Counted from the stretch's first letter, positions 40,774-49,792 are shown. The stretch is DNA of 64,000 bases from Acidimicrobilacustris europaeus (GCA_965194515.1 OZ239146.1:620001-684000), one strand, 5' to 3'. Made by a program: numbers and translations. The notes: generated from the letters alone by a model not told the origin.

Positions 40774-40805
40774 CGCTGTCGCCGAACGGCTTCGGTACGT
40801 GCGGG

Positions 40806-40834
40806 TTGACGTGGGAGGGTGGCGCCCTTACCCT
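40806..40834 (+). promoter_or_regulatory. Housekeeping-type promoter TTGACG-17-TACCCT
   Basis: TTGACG 40806-40811, spacer 17, TACCCT 40829-40834. It drives the histone-like/DksA gene with a leader of about 28 nt containing AAGGGAG. Confidence 0.65.
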
Positions 40835-40868
40835 CCGCCGATCCACCGCCACTCAAGGGAGAACATCC

Positions 40869-41250
40869 GTGGCAGTCAAAAAGGTACCGGCGAAGAAGTC
40901 CGCAGCGAAGAAGGCTCCGGCCAAGAAGGCGGCAGTGAAGGCTCCGGCCAAGAAGGTCGTCAAGAAGGCCGCTCCGGCGAAGAAGGCCCCAGCGAAGAAG
41001 GCCCCAGCCAAGAAGGCCCCAGCCAAGAAGGCCCCAGCCAAGAAGGCCCCAGCCAAGAAGGCCCCAGCCAAGAAGGCCCCAGCCAAGAAGGTCGTCAAGA
41101 AGGCCCCAGCCAAGAAGGTCGTCAAGAAGGCCCCAGCCAAGAAGGTCGTCAAGAAGGCCGCTCCGGCCAAGAAGGCGGCAGTGAAGGCTCCGGCTCCGAA
41201 GGCGCCGGTCAAGAAGGCCGCTCCGGTCAAGAAGGCCGAAGCCGCACCGG
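40869..41250 (+). repeat. In-gene tandem repeats (15-bp and 27-bp units)
   Basis: Eight nearly identical 15-bp units with AAGAAG at 40980, 40995, 41010, 41025, 41040, 41055, 41070 and 41085, then 27-bp units starting at 41085, 41112 and 41139. All are in frame, so copy-number changes would only alter tail length. Prone to slippage and assembly error. Confidence 0.9.
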
Positions 41251-41684
41251 TTGTCGCCCCGCGACCCAACCGCCTTCCGGCGATTCCGAAGGAACCCAAG
41301 AAGATCAAGTATCCGTTCGACGCCAAGTTCCTTGATGCTCAGCGATTGCATTTGCTCGAGGAACGCCGTCGTCTCGTTCACGACGCTGAAACGCTTACCG
41401 CCGAGGCCAACTCGCTTGCAGAATTACGTGAGCCGGGCGATGTGCAGTTCGATGAAGAATCGGGCGAAGGTGACACGCTTGCAGTCGAGCGTGAACGGGA
41501 CCTCGCACTTTCGGCACAGTTCCTCGATCAGGTCGACGAAATCGATCGGGCGATGGCCAAAATCGGTCAAGGCACCTACGGCATTTGCGAGATTTCTGGT
41601 CTCGCCATTCCTAAAGAACGCCTTCGTGCGATTCCGTGGTGCCGCGAGCGTGTCGAGTACAAGGTTGGCAACTTCCGTCGCTGA
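40869..41684 (+). CDS. Histone-H1-like repeat fused to DksA/TraR-type domain
   Basis: 271 residues from GTG 40869 (MAVKKVPAKK). Residues about 1-130 are Lys/Ala/Pro repeats, including eight APAKK units and three copies of a nine-residue KKVVKKAPA block, like the tails of histone H1 or mycobacterial HupB. The remainder is a DksA/TraR coiled-coil (DAQRLHLLEERRRLVHDAET) and zinc-finger region (YGICEISGLAIPKERLRAIP then WC), where only two of the four usual Cys remain. The order ileS-traR-lspA-rluD is shared with Streptomyces. A nucleic-acid-bound transcription factor is a reasonable inference. Confidence 0.85.
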   Translation: MAVKKVPAKKSAAKKAPAKKAAVKAPAKKVVKKAAPAKKAPAKKAPAKKAPAKKAPAKKAPAKKAPAKKAPAKKVVKKAPAKKVVKKAPAKKVVKKAAPAKKAAVKAPAPKAPVKKAAPVKKAEAAPVVAPRPNRLPAIPKEPKKIKYPFDAKFLDAQRLHLLEERRRLVHDAETLTAEANSLAELREPGDVQFDEESGEGDTLAVERERDLALSAQFLDQVDEIDRAMAKIGQGTYGICEISGLAIPKERLRAIPWCRERVEYKVGNFRR

Positions 41685-41712
41685 ACAACCACGATTCGGG
41701 CAGAACAGCCCC

Positions 41713-41718
41713 TAGGTT
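41713..41718 (+). promoter_or_regulatory. -10 element TAGGTT for lspA (leaderless type)
   Basis: TAGGTT is 7 nt before GTG 41726 and supports that start over the longer frame from 41636. Confidence 0.5.
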
Positions 41719-41725
41719 GGACCCC

Positions 41726-42268
41726 GTGACATCGTCGACTTCATCTGCCACTTCAGTGCCCACACATCGGGTGCTGTTTGGCGCGGTTGCGGTCGGGTGG
41801 GTTCTCGCTGATCAACTTACAAAGTGGTGGGCGGTGTCCTCGCTCAAGGACAACACCATCGATGTTGTCTGGACACTGCGCTTTCAGCTGCTGACAAATT
41901 ACGGAGCATCGTTCAGTCTCGGTGCCGGGTATGGCGCCTGGATCGGGATCCTTGCCCTTGTTGTTGTCGGGATCTTGGTGTGGAAAGGCGGATCAGTTCG
42001 CACACGATTGGGTGCAGTTGCTTTGGGCATGATCGTTGGCGGCGCATTGGGCAATGTCCTTGATCGCGCATTTCGCAGCGATTCGGGTTTCTTTCAAGGT
42101 GGCGTCATCGATTTCATCGACCTCCAGTGGTGGCCGGTCTTCAACATCGCCGACATCGGCGTCGTGTGTGGCGCCATCCTCCTCGTGATCTCCACGCTTC
42201 TGAATCCCGAACCTGACGCAAGTGACATTGCCGTCGAAACTTCATCCTCAACGATCGAGAGCAACTGA
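41726..42268 (+). CDS. lspA: Lipoprotein signal peptidase (signal peptidase II)
   Basis: 180 residues from GTG 41726. Four membrane helices; catalytic aspartates in GNVLDRAF and FNIADIGV; NYGASFSLGAG and ADQLTKWW are further family motifs. It cleaves prolipoproteins before the lipidated Cys, and the 50-residue lipoprotein at 9867-10019 would be a substrate. One base separates it from rluD. Confidence 0.93.
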   Translation: MTSSTSSATSVPTHRVLFGAVAVGWVLADQLTKWWAVSSLKDNTIDVVWTLRFQLLTNYGASFSLGAGYGAWIGILALVVVGILVWKGGSVRTRLGAVALGMIVGGALGNVLDRAFRSDSGFFQGGVIDFIDLQWWPVFNIADIGVVCGAILLVISTLLNPEPDASDIAVETSSSTIESN

Positions 42269-42269
42269 T

Positions 42270-43223
42270 ATGGCCTATATCGAGGTCATTCCCGAATCAT
42301 TGGCCGGCGAACGCATAGACCGTGTCGTGGCCATGATTACCGGCGCAAGTCGCACACGTGTCACCGATTGGCTTGAACAGGGTCTCGTTGTTTGTAACGA
42401 CATCGTTGTGTCCACTCGTTCTCGTCGAGTGGCCGATGGCGACACCATCACGGTCAATGTCGAGCCCGACCTCGGTCCAGAGCCACTGATTGCCGAACCC
42501 GACATCACTGTGCCAATTGTGTATGTCGATGACGACGTGATCGTGATCGACAAGCCCGCCGGGCTCATCGTGCATCCCGGGGCAGGCAATGCCACCGGAA
42601 CGCTCGTGCAGGCCATGCTTGCGATCTATCCGGAAATCGCCAACATCGGCGAACCGGAACGCCCGGGTGTTGTGCACCGTCTCGACAAAGACACGTCCGG
42701 GCTCATGCTCATGGCGCGTTCACCAGAAGCGCATGTCGAACTCAGTTCGATGTTGGCCGAGCACGAAGTCGAACGCACCTATCTCGCTCTCGTTTGGGGT
42801 ATCCCCGAAGCGGGTAGTGGCCTCATCGACGCGCCGATCGGTCGATCAACTCGCGAACCAACCAAGATGGTCGTGAGCGCGCAAGGCCGAGAAGCGCGCA
42901 CTCGATACACCGTTCTTGAGATATTTGATGAGGTCGTGCAATGCGCGTTGGTCGAGTGTCGTCTCGAAACTGGGCGTACCCATCAGATTCGCGTGCACAT
43001 GGCGGCAATCGGCCATGCCGTCGTTGGCGACGATCGTTATAAGGGGGTTCGAGCAGCAATCGAAACTCCGCGCATCTTCTTGCATTCAGCCGCGCTTGCA
43101 TTCGATCATCCGGTGCGTGTCGACGAGCGACTCGAGTTCGTCTCGGAACTTCCCGAAGATCTTGCGGTAGTGCTGGAGCGAATCAGGAACCAGACGCCCA
43201 CGGCGGAGTCACCGAGGGAGTAG
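42270..43223 (+). CDS. rluD: 23S rRNA pseudouridine synthase RluD-like
   Basis: 317 residues from ATG 42270. N-terminal S4 domain (about 10-75, GERIDRVVAMITGASRTRV), then the RluA-family catalytic domain: DKPAGLIVHPG, VHRLDKDTSGLML with the catalytic Asp, RTYLALVWG, and ETGRTHQIRVHM. Most likely modifies helix 69 uridines. Its 3' end overlaps the convergent Rrf2 gene by 41 bp. Confidence 0.92.
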   Translation: MAYIEVIPESLAGERIDRVVAMITGASRTRVTDWLEQGLVVCNDIVVSTRSRRVADGDTITVNVEPDLGPEPLIAEPDITVPIVYVDDDVIVIDKPAGLIVHPGAGNATGTLVQAMLAIYPEIANIGEPERPGVVHRLDKDTSGLMLMARSPEAHVELSSMLAEHEVERTYLALVWGIPEAGSGLIDAPIGRSTREPTKMVVSAQGREARTRYTVLEIFDEVVQCALVECRLETGRTHQIRVHMAAIGHAVVGDDRYKGVRAAIETPRIFLHSAALAFDHPVRVDERLEFVSELPEDLAVVLERIRNQTPTAESPRE

Positions 43224-43668
43224 AGGCAACTTCGCTGGGCCACTTGCCCTGACCTTTGGCCATTGAAACGAGGTCAGCCAAGGTTGCAGCTTCGAGGTAG
43301 CGACGCATGTGTTCGCCGACGTCGTCCCATACGGCAAGCACCACACATTGCCCTTCGTGGTCGCAAGCGCCATCGGTGTGAGGTTGGCCGAAATCTCCGG
43401 CGACAATCGGACCATCGACCGCGCTGACGATGTCGGACAAACTGATTTCCTTGGGCGTGCGGGCCAAGACATAACCGCCGCCAACGCCGCGCTTTGAGCG
43501 AACGAGACCAGCACCTTTCAGTGCGAGAAGGATCTGTTCGAGATACGGCTGGGGGAGACCAGTGCGCTCGGCGATGTCGCGCACCGACGTGGGCCCGCCC
43601 TCGTCAGAGTGCAACGCCAGGGACAGCAGTGCCCTGGTTGCGTAGTCGCCTCGGGTCGATACCTTCAC
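43183..43668 (-). CDS. Rrf2 family transcriptional regulator
   Basis: 161 residues from GTG 43668 (VKVSTRGDYATRALL, the classic Rrf2 opening). Upstream ATG 43677 overlaps the -10 TACGAT (43676-43681), which stands 7 nt before the GTG, so the GTG is preferred. Winged helix with RDIAERTGLPQPYLEQIL; GVGGGYVLAR wing; Cys in GACDHEGQC, possibly Fe-S ligands, although the usual third Cys is not seen. Targets unknown. Tail overlaps rluD. Confidence 0.88.
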   Translation of the reverse strand: MKVSTRGDYATRALLSLALHSDEGGPTSVRDIAERTGLPQPYLEQILLALKGAGLVRSKRGVGGGYVLARTPKEISLSDIVSAVDGPIVAGDFGQPHTDGACDHEGQCVVLAVWDDVGEHMRRYLEAATLADLVSMAKGQGKWPSEVASTPSVTPPWASGS

Positions 43669-43675
43669 GCCCGGC

Positions 43676-43681
43676 ATCGTA
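43676..43681 (-). promoter_or_regulatory. -10 element TACGAT for Rrf2 gene (leaderless type)
   Basis: Read on minus, TACGAT is 7 nt before GTG 43668. It decides between two candidate starts. Confidence 0.5.
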
Positions 43682-43745
43682 GGGGGAAGCGGCCGAGTCG
43701 GGGACATAGTGGCCTCGGCACTACCGTGATTGCCGGAGGGCCACC

Positions 43746-44876
43746 GTGGATTCCCGATCTTCAACAACTTCTGCTTCGTCCGACGGACTTGTGCTCCCCG
43801 ACTATGACGGGGCCTGCATCTCGAACATCGTTCCGGCTCTTCTCGATCCATCGAACCCATGGCCCACATGGATTCCCGAGGTCGCGGCCGATGCTGATCA
43901 GGTTGTGCTCCTGGTGCTTGACGGCATCGGCTGGAACCAGATGCTCGACCGTCGACATCTCACACCCACGCTCTCGGCAATGGCGGGCGGACCCATCACG
44001 AGTGTTGCGCCATCGACGACAGCAACTGCCCTCACGTCAATCAGCACCGGGGTTGCGCCGGGGTTGCACGGGATCATGGGTTACCGCATGGCGATCGGTC
44101 GCGACATCCTCAATATCTTGCGCTGGTCCGCGAGCGGACGCGACGCGCGTAAAACCATTGTTCCTGAGTCGGTCCAATCACTCGACGCGTTTGAAGGGCA
44201 ACGTCCGCCAGTGATTACGCGGTCGGAGTTTCGCGACTCTGGTTTCACTCGCGCTCACCTCGACAAGACGCGCCTTGTGGGTTGGCGCGCTTCATCGACA
44301 TTGGTGACCGAAATCGCTGCTGCAGTCAATCGCAACGAACCATTTGTGTACGCCTATTACGACGGCATTGACAAAATTGCGCACGAGTTCGGACTCGGCG
44401 CGCATTACGACGCTGAACTTGCGTTTGTCGATCGTCTTGTTGCCGACGTGCTGAGTGTGTTGCCGTCCGGCGCAGTGCTTGTGGTGACATCCGACCACGG
44501 ACAAGTCGATGTCGGTGACGACGTCATCACTCCGGACGCATCGGTGATGGCACATGTCGACCTGCAGTCGGGTGAAGGCCGCTTCCGCTGGCTTCACGCC
44601 CGACCCGGTCACGCACGGGCTCTCTTCGACGATGCAACTGCACAGCATTCGGATCGATCATGGGTGGTCACCGTCGATCAAGTGATTGACGAGGGCTGGT
44701 TTGGCTCCGAGGTCACCGACGCCGCAAGGTCTCGTCTTGGCGACGTTGCGTTGGTGGCCAGAGAGGCTCTGGCCTTCTCTGATCCGGCCGATAGTGGGGC
44801 GTTTCCGTTGTGGGCTCGTCACGGCTCTCTTACTGCTGACGAGATGTTTGTGCCGCTACTGGTTGGATCGCGTTGA
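43746..44876 (+). CDS. Alkaline phosphatase superfamily phosphodiesterase
   Basis: 376 residues, GTG start with GGAGGG a few nt upstream. AlkP-superfamily metal sites: LVLDGIGWNQM, nucleophile Thr in PSTTATALTSISTG, YYDGIDKIAHEFG and TSDHGQVDVGDD. This resembles nucleotide pyrophosphatase/phosphodiesterase-type members found in actinobacteria. No signal peptide is evident, so it is probably cytoplasmic. Substrate unknown. Confidence 0.82.
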   Translation: MDSRSSTTSASSDGLVLPDYDGACISNIVPALLDPSNPWPTWIPEVAADADQVVLLVLDGIGWNQMLDRRHLTPTLSAMAGGPITSVAPSTTATALTSISTGVAPGLHGIMGYRMAIGRDILNILRWSASGRDARKTIVPESVQSLDAFEGQRPPVITRSEFRDSGFTRAHLDKTRLVGWRASSTLVTEIAAAVNRNEPFVYAYYDGIDKIAHEFGLGAHYDAELAFVDRLVADVLSVLPSGAVLVVTSDHGQVDVGDDVITPDASVMAHVDLQSGEGRFRWLHARPGHARALFDDATAQHSDRSWVVTVDQVIDEGWFGSEVTDAARSRLGDVALVAREALAFSDPADSGAFPLWARHGSLTADEMFVPLLVGSR

Positions 44877-44897
44877 GTCCTCAGCGAGACTGTCGGG

Positions 44898-45401
44898 ATG
44901 ACTGATTCAATGAACGGCGGAGCTGAACGAGGCGAACTCATCCTTCCGATTGACGAAAGCACAATCGTGGAAGAGCAGCGCGAGATGGTGTCAGAGCCAG
45001 CAAAGGTGATGCGCGTTGGCTCAATGATCAAGCAGTTGCTTGATGAAGTTCGACAGACCGAACTCGACGAGCCATCAAGAGTTCGCCTGCGCGCGATTTA
45101 CGACACTTCAATCGACGAACTTGGTTCGGCGCTCTCACCCGACCTTCGTGACGAGTTGAAACGTCTTGCGTTTCCCTTCGCTGAAGACGGGACTCCGACC
45201 GATATCGAATTGCGTGTGGCCCAAGCGCAGCTCGTTGGCTGGCTCGAAGGCCTCTTCCATGGCATCCAAGCCACGTTGTTTGCCCAACAGATGGCTGCTC
45301 GTCAGCAGCTTGAAAACATGCGGGGAGAACTTCCGCCCGGGGCGGGTCGCCCAGGTTCAGGAATGCCTGAACCCGAGGACCGCCCCGGGACCTATCTCTA
45401 A
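44898..45401 (+). CDS. bpa: Bacterial proteasome activator Bpa (PafE)
   Basis: 167 residues. Four-helix-bundle core (about 35-145; KVMRVGSMIKQLLDEVR, LFHGIQATLFAQQMAARQQL) as in Mtb Rv3780, and a flexible tail ending GTYL. The mycobacterial Bpa tail GQYL docks into 20S proteasome pockets for ATP-independent activation; here Gln is Thr while the hydrophobic/Tyr pattern is kept. It implies that the genome also encodes prcBA. A weak -10-like GAGACT lies 6 nt before the ATG. Confidence 0.88.
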   Translation: MTDSMNGGAERGELILPIDESTIVEEQREMVSEPAKVMRVGSMIKQLLDEVRQTELDEPSRVRLRAIYDTSIDELGSALSPDLRDELKRLAFPFAEDGTPTDIELRVAQAQLVGWLEGLFHGIQATLFAQQMAARQQLENMRGELPPGAGRPGSGMPEPEDRPGTYL

Positions 45402-45415
45402 GTCTCAGTTCTTCT

Positions 45416-45994
45416 TCAGGAACCAGAAGTGAGCGTGGCCTTGACCTTGCTCAACTGGTAGCCGGAGAAAAGGAACAACAGGCCAAGCAGTGTGAGGCCG
45501 ATGCCGATCACGACGCCGAGCACGTTCTTGGTGGCTTCGGGCCACGCCATGATGATGACGCCGATAGCGATGGTGATGAGACCCTCGATGAGGAGCCCGC
45601 CTCGGCCGCCGTCCTTGCCGATCATGAACGACACAACGATTGCGAGAAGGCCGGTAATCACGAAATCAAGGCCAACCAGCCAAATGATTGCGGTGAGGGT
45701 CGCGCCGGTCCAGAAGATAAGAGCGAGACCGATTCCGAAGTTAATGAGTCCCCGAATGACCAGCAGACCCCAGTAGGAGCCCTTGCGGTGGGTGGTGACT
45801 GCTTCAGCCACCTGGCTGAAGCCGGAAACTACGAAGAGGAATCCGAGGATGATCGCAATGATCTGGAGTTCGCGATCGGGGCGGAACAGTAGGACGAGGC
45901 CGGCGACAAGGCTGATGAAGCCAATCGAGTAGGCGGTAATTCTGGATCCTCGCAGGAGGTCCATGGTGGAACGGTCTTCGGATGCAGCAGTCAT
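45416..45994 (-). CDS. HdeD-family (DUF308) membrane protein
   Basis: 192 residues with six hydrophobic segments, e.g. ITAYSIGFISLVAGLVLLF and IIAIILGFLFVVSGFSQVAE, in the repeated two-helix pattern of DUF308/HdeD. A strong GGAGGT (45999-46004 on minus) precedes the ATG. E. coli HdeD is linked to acid resistance; here a general stress or unknown membrane role is as likely. Convergent with bpa, divergent from dnaE. Confidence 0.85.
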   Translation of the reverse strand: MTAASEDRSTMDLLRGSRITAYSIGFISLVAGLVLLFRPDRELQIIAIILGFLFVVSGFSQVAEAVTTHRKGSYWGLLVIRGLINFGIGLALIFWTGATLTAIIWLVGLDFVITGLLAIVVSFMIGKDGGRGGLLIEGLITIAIGVIIMAWPEATKNVLGVVIGIGLTLLGLLFLFSGYQLSKVKATLTSGS

Positions 45995-46171
45995 AGTGAC
46001 CTCCGGGTTGTAAGGGTGTTGAAAGGTTCACGAAAGGCTAGGACCGGCCTTTGACAGGCTCAGGGATCCCCGGAGCAGGATCGGGGGAGTGACGCTACGA
46101 TCGCCGGGCATCACATCGGTGTAATTCGCCGAGTTGCGGACCTTTACGAACAACAACGCCCCGGAGCCCTG
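45995..46171. other. Divergent intergenic region, hdeD-like / dnaE
   Basis: 177 bp without a gene. It contains the hdeD Shine-Dalgarno and an inverted repeat AAAGGC/GCCTTT around 46034-46053. A lone TTGACA at 46051 has no matching -10 at proper spacing. I do not see a convincing dnaE promoter. Confidence 0.5.
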
Positions 46172-49100
46172 GTGCCCGATTCCTTTACCCACCTCCATCT
46201 GCATACCGAGTTCTCAATGCTCGACGGAGCCGCGCGTGTGGGCGAAGTGGTGGCTGCGGCAGCCGCCGACGGTCAGCCGGCGGTCGGCATTACCGATCAC
46301 GGCAACATGTACGGCGTCCTCGATTTCTACAAGGCGGCCAAAGACGTTGGCGTGAAGCCAATCATCGGGTCCGAGCTCTATCAGGCCTACGACAGTCGTA
46401 CCGAGCGCCCCACCCGTCGGGGCCGTATGGACGATTCCGGTGGCGAGGCCGAAGGCGGCCGAAAGGCCTACTACCACCTCACGACGTTGGCCGAGAATGC
46501 CACGGGCTACAAGAACCTCATCCAACTCTCGAGCCGAGCGTTTCTCGAGGGGTACTACATGAAGCCCAAGGTCGACTGGGAGCTTCTCGAGGAGCACCAC
46601 GAAGGCCTGATCATTACCAGCGGTTGCCTCGGCGGACAGGTGCTGCAGGCGCTCATGAACGACGATGAGCGCGGGGCACTTGAAAAGGCGGCGCGTTTTC
46701 AAGACATCTTCGGTCGGGACAACTTCTTTATTGAAATTCAAGATCACGGGATCCCCGAGCAGAAGACCACCAATCCAAAGCTGCTTGAAATTGCGCGCGC
46801 AATTAAGGCGCCGTTGGTCGCGACCAACGACAGTCACTATGTCCACCAGCACGATGCCGTCTCACACGATGCGTTGCTGTGTGTACAAACAGGTTCGCTT
46901 ATGAGCGATCCCGATCGCTTCAAGTTTCATGGCGATCAGCACTATCTGAAGACGGCTGCAGAAATGCGCTGGCTCTTCGACGAGGTTCCCGAAGCCTGCG
47001 ACAACACGCTCTGGATCGCTGAACGGTGCAACGTCGAAATTGAATTTGGTAAACCGCAGCTTCCGAATTTCCCACTCCCTGAAGGCTTCGAAAACGATGC
47101 CGAGTACCTGCGTCATCTGGCCTTCGAAGGGGCGAAAGAACGTTGGGGTCAGCAACTTCCCGATCACATCGTTGAGCGAATGGCCTACGAACTACAGGTC
47201 ATCGCCGACATGGGGTTCTCTTCGTACTTCCTGATCGTCTGGGATCTCATCAAGCACGCACGTGACAACAACATTCGTGTTGGCCCGGGTCGAGGTTCGG
47301 CTGCTGGTTGCGCAGTGGCGTACACCTTGCGCATCACCGATCTCGATCCCATCGAATACGACTTGCTCTTTGAGCGGTTCCTTAACCCGAGCCGTGTCTC
47401 GATGCCCGATATCGACATGGACTTCGATTCTCGCTACCGAGACGAAATGATTCGCTATGCGGCAGAGAAGTACGGCCGTGACCACGTTGCTCAGATCGTG
47501 ACGTTCTCCACGATCAAGGCCCGTGCTGCTGTGCGCGATGCAGCGCGTGTGCTTGGTTACCCCTATGCGGTTGGTGACAAGGTCGCCAAGCTCATGCCGC
47601 CGTTGGTGATGGGTCGCGATACGCCGTTGCACGCATGCTTCGAAGAGACTCCGAAGTTCGCCGACGGTTTCAAGATGGCGGCCGACCTCCGTGAGGTCTA
47701 CGCCAACGACGACGACGCACGTCAGGTCATCGATGTTGCTCGTGGCCTCGAAGGGCTACGTCGCCAAGACGGCATCCATGCCGCTGCCGTGGTGATTACC
47801 AAAGAGCCGCTTACGGAGTACTTGCCCATTCAGCGAAAGCCGGAAGCAGGTTCCGATCCCGAACTCGCGCCGGTCGTAACGCAGTACGAAATGCATGGCG
47901 TCGAGGAGCTGGGCCTCCTCAAGATGGACTTCCTGGGCCTACGCAACCTCGATGTCATCACTGACACGCTTGCGATGCTCAAGGTCACTCAAGGCATCGA
48001 TGTTTCTATCGACACCGTTCCGCTCGACGACGACCTCACGTTGCAATTGTTGCGCAACGGCGACTCCATCGGTGTGTTCCAGCTCGAAGGCGGACCAATG
48101 CGCTCGCTGATGCGTTCGCTGGCGCCGACCTCGTTCGAAGACGTCGCTGCTCTTGTGGCGCTTTATCGACCGGGTCCGATGGCAGCCAACATGCACAACG
48201 ATTACGCCGATCGCAAGAACGGTCGTAAGCCCATCGATTACTTGCACGACGATCTCGCCGAACTTCTCGGCGATACCTACGGACTCATGATCTATCAAGA
48301 GTCCGTAATGCGAGTCGCGCAAAAGTTCGCCGGGTACTCACTGGCCGATGCCGACAATCTTCGCAAAGCGTGTGGCAAGAAGGTTCGCGAACTCATTCAG
48401 AAAGAACGCGAAAAGTTCGTTGACGGCTGCGACACCTCTGGGTACGGCCGCGAAATCGGTTCAGCCCTGTTCGACGTCATCGAACCGTTCGCCGATTACG
48501 CGTTCAATAAGAGCCACAGCTACGGATACGGACTCATCGCGTATCAAACCGCCTATCTCAAGGCGCATTATCCGGTCGAATACTTCGCTGCACTTCTCAC
48601 CAGCGTCAAAAATAATCTCGACAAAGCCGCCGTCTACCTCAACGAATGTCGACAAATGGGCATCGAGGTCCTCGTTCCTGACGTCAACATTTCGGTAAGC
48701 GACTTCATCGCGTTCGACAAGCCCGATGGCACTCGCGCAATCGCATTCGGCATGTCCGCAGTTCGAAACGTCGGCGAGGGCCTTGTTGGTCTCATGCTGG
48801 CTGAGCGCGACGAAAACGGTCCCTTCGAGGACTTCTTCGATTTCTGCGATCGCGTCGATGTCAGCGTTCTCAACAAGCGAACCCTTGAGTCGCTCATCAA
48901 GGCTGGTGGTTTCGATTCCATGGGCTATTCCCGAAAGGGTTTGCTCGGATATTTCGATCGCATCATCGACGACACCGTTGCGCGCCGACGCAAAGAGGCT
49001 GAAGGTCAGTTCGATCTTTTCTCGATGGCCGATGACGATGACGACGGCGCGTTGGTTGCCGGAACCAGAATCGTCATTCCAGAAGAGGATTTCGATAAGC

Positions 49101-49711
49101 GGCAACGACTGGCTTTTGAAAAAGAGATGCTCGGGCTCTATGTCTCCGATCATCCGCTCATGGGGGCCGAAGCGTCACTTCGTCGTCGCACCGAGTCGAC
49201 CATCGCTGAACTCGAAGGCGTCGAGGACGGCACCATGCGCACGACCGGTGGCCTGGTGACCTCGCTGCAAAAAAAGTGGACTCGCAAGGGCGACCTCATG
49301 GCGGTCTTCACTCTCGAAGATCTTCAGTCCACCGTCGAGGTCATGGTGTTCCCAAAGACGATGCAGAACTACGGCCATCTCCTTGACGACGACGCCGTGG
49401 TTATCGTCCGGGGCCGAGTCGACACCCGCGACGACCAGCCCAAGCTCATGGCGATGGAACTTGAACGCTTCGAGCCCGTCGTCGACGGAAATCCGCCAGT
49501 CCGCATCAATCTGCGCCCAGCGGCGCTTTCCGATGAACTCCTCAGTGCCCTCAAGGCCTTGCTGTCGGAGCATCCCGGCGAATCCCAGGTGTTTCTCCAC
49601 ATCGGAGAGCGCCAGGTCTTGCTTCTTCCTGACAATTTCGCGGTCCTCGCCACGGCCGGCCTTCTTGCCGAACTCAGAGAGTTGCTCGGCTCAGAGGCAG
49701 TCACGGCCTGA
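46172..49711 (+). CDS. dnaE: DNA polymerase III alpha subunit
   Basis: 1179 residues, GTG start. N-terminal PHP domain (HLHLHTEFSMLDGAARV, ITDHGNMYGV), polymerase palm with catalytic Asp in MPDIDMDFDSRYRDEMI, GRGSAAGCAVAYTL, FNKSHSYGYGLIAYQTAYLKAHYP, and C-terminal OB-fold/tau-binding region. This is the replicative DnaE1 type rather than error-prone DnaE2. It is followed by a terminator. The same gene follows this part of the lspA/rluD region in Streptomyces. Confidence 0.96.
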   Translation: MPDSFTHLHLHTEFSMLDGAARVGEVVAAAAADGQPAVGITDHGNMYGVLDFYKAAKDVGVKPIIGSELYQAYDSRTERPTRRGRMDDSGGEAEGGRKAYYHLTTLAENATGYKNLIQLSSRAFLEGYYMKPKVDWELLEEHHEGLIITSGCLGGQVLQALMNDDERGALEKAARFQDIFGRDNFFIEIQDHGIPEQKTTNPKLLEIARAIKAPLVATNDSHYVHQHDAVSHDALLCVQTGSLMSDPDRFKFHGDQHYLKTAAEMRWLFDEVPEACDNTLWIAERCNVEIEFGKPQLPNFPLPEGFENDAEYLRHLAFEGAKERWGQQLPDHIVERMAYELQVIADMGFSSYFLIVWDLIKHARDNNIRVGPGRGSAAGCAVAYTLRITDLDPIEYDLLFERFLNPSRVSMPDIDMDFDSRYRDEMIRYAAEKYGRDHVAQIVTFSTIKARAAVRDAARVLGYPYAVGDKVAKLMPPLVMGRDTPLHACFEETPKFADGFKMAADLREVYANDDDARQVIDVARGLEGLRRQDGIHAAAVVITKEPLTEYLPIQRKPEAGSDPELAPVVTQYEMHGVEELGLLKMDFLGLRNLDVITDTLAMLKVTQGIDVSIDTVPLDDDLTLQLLRNGDSIGVFQLEGGPMRSLMRSLAPTSFEDVAALVALYRPGPMAANMHNDYADRKNGRKPIDYLHDDLAELLGDTYGLMIYQESVMRVAQKFAGYSLADADNLRKACGKKVRELIQKEREKFVDGCDTSGYGREIGSALFDVIEPFADYAFNKSHSYGYGLIAYQTAYLKAHYPVEYFAALLTSVKNNLDKAAVYLNECRQMGIEVLVPDVNISVSDFIAFDKPDGTRAIAFGMSAVRNVGEGLVGLMLAERDENGPFEDFFDFCDRVDVSVLNKRTLESLIKAGGFDSMGYSRKGLLGYFDRIIDDTVARRRKEAEGQFDLFSMADDDDDGALVAGTRIVIPEEDFDKRQRLAFEKEMLGLYVSDHPLMGAEASLRRRTESTIAELEGVEDGTMRTTGGLVTSLQKKWTRKGDLMAVFTLEDLQSTVEVMVFPKTMQNYGHLLDDDAVVIVRGRVDTRDDQPKLMAMELERFEPVVDGNPPVRINLRPAALSDELLSALKALLSEHPGESQVFLHIGERQVLLLPDNFAVLATAGLLAELRELLGSEAVTA

Positions 49712-49742
49712 CATCGGGGGCCGAATTGCGTTAGCGGGCGAG

Positions 49743-49770
49743 CCGGGGTGAACTAGTACTCCGGTTTTGT
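49743..49770 (+). terminator. Rho-independent terminator after dnaE
   Basis: CCGGGGT (49743-49749) pairs with ACTCCGG (49758-49764, one G-U) around an 8-nt loop, followed by TTTTGTCTGTTT. Confidence 0.65.
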
Positions 49771-49792
49771 CTGTTTCAGGGGCTGTTGAACC

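Noticed and set aside
40860..41326. Minus-strand Gly/Leu and Ala/Phe repeat proteins opposite the Lys/Ala repeat
   Set aside because: Direct consequence of the tandem repeat read in other frames; no start signals or homology.
46051..46101. TTGACA plus TACGAT as a dnaE promoter
   Set aside because: The spacing is about 40 bp, far outside the usable range.
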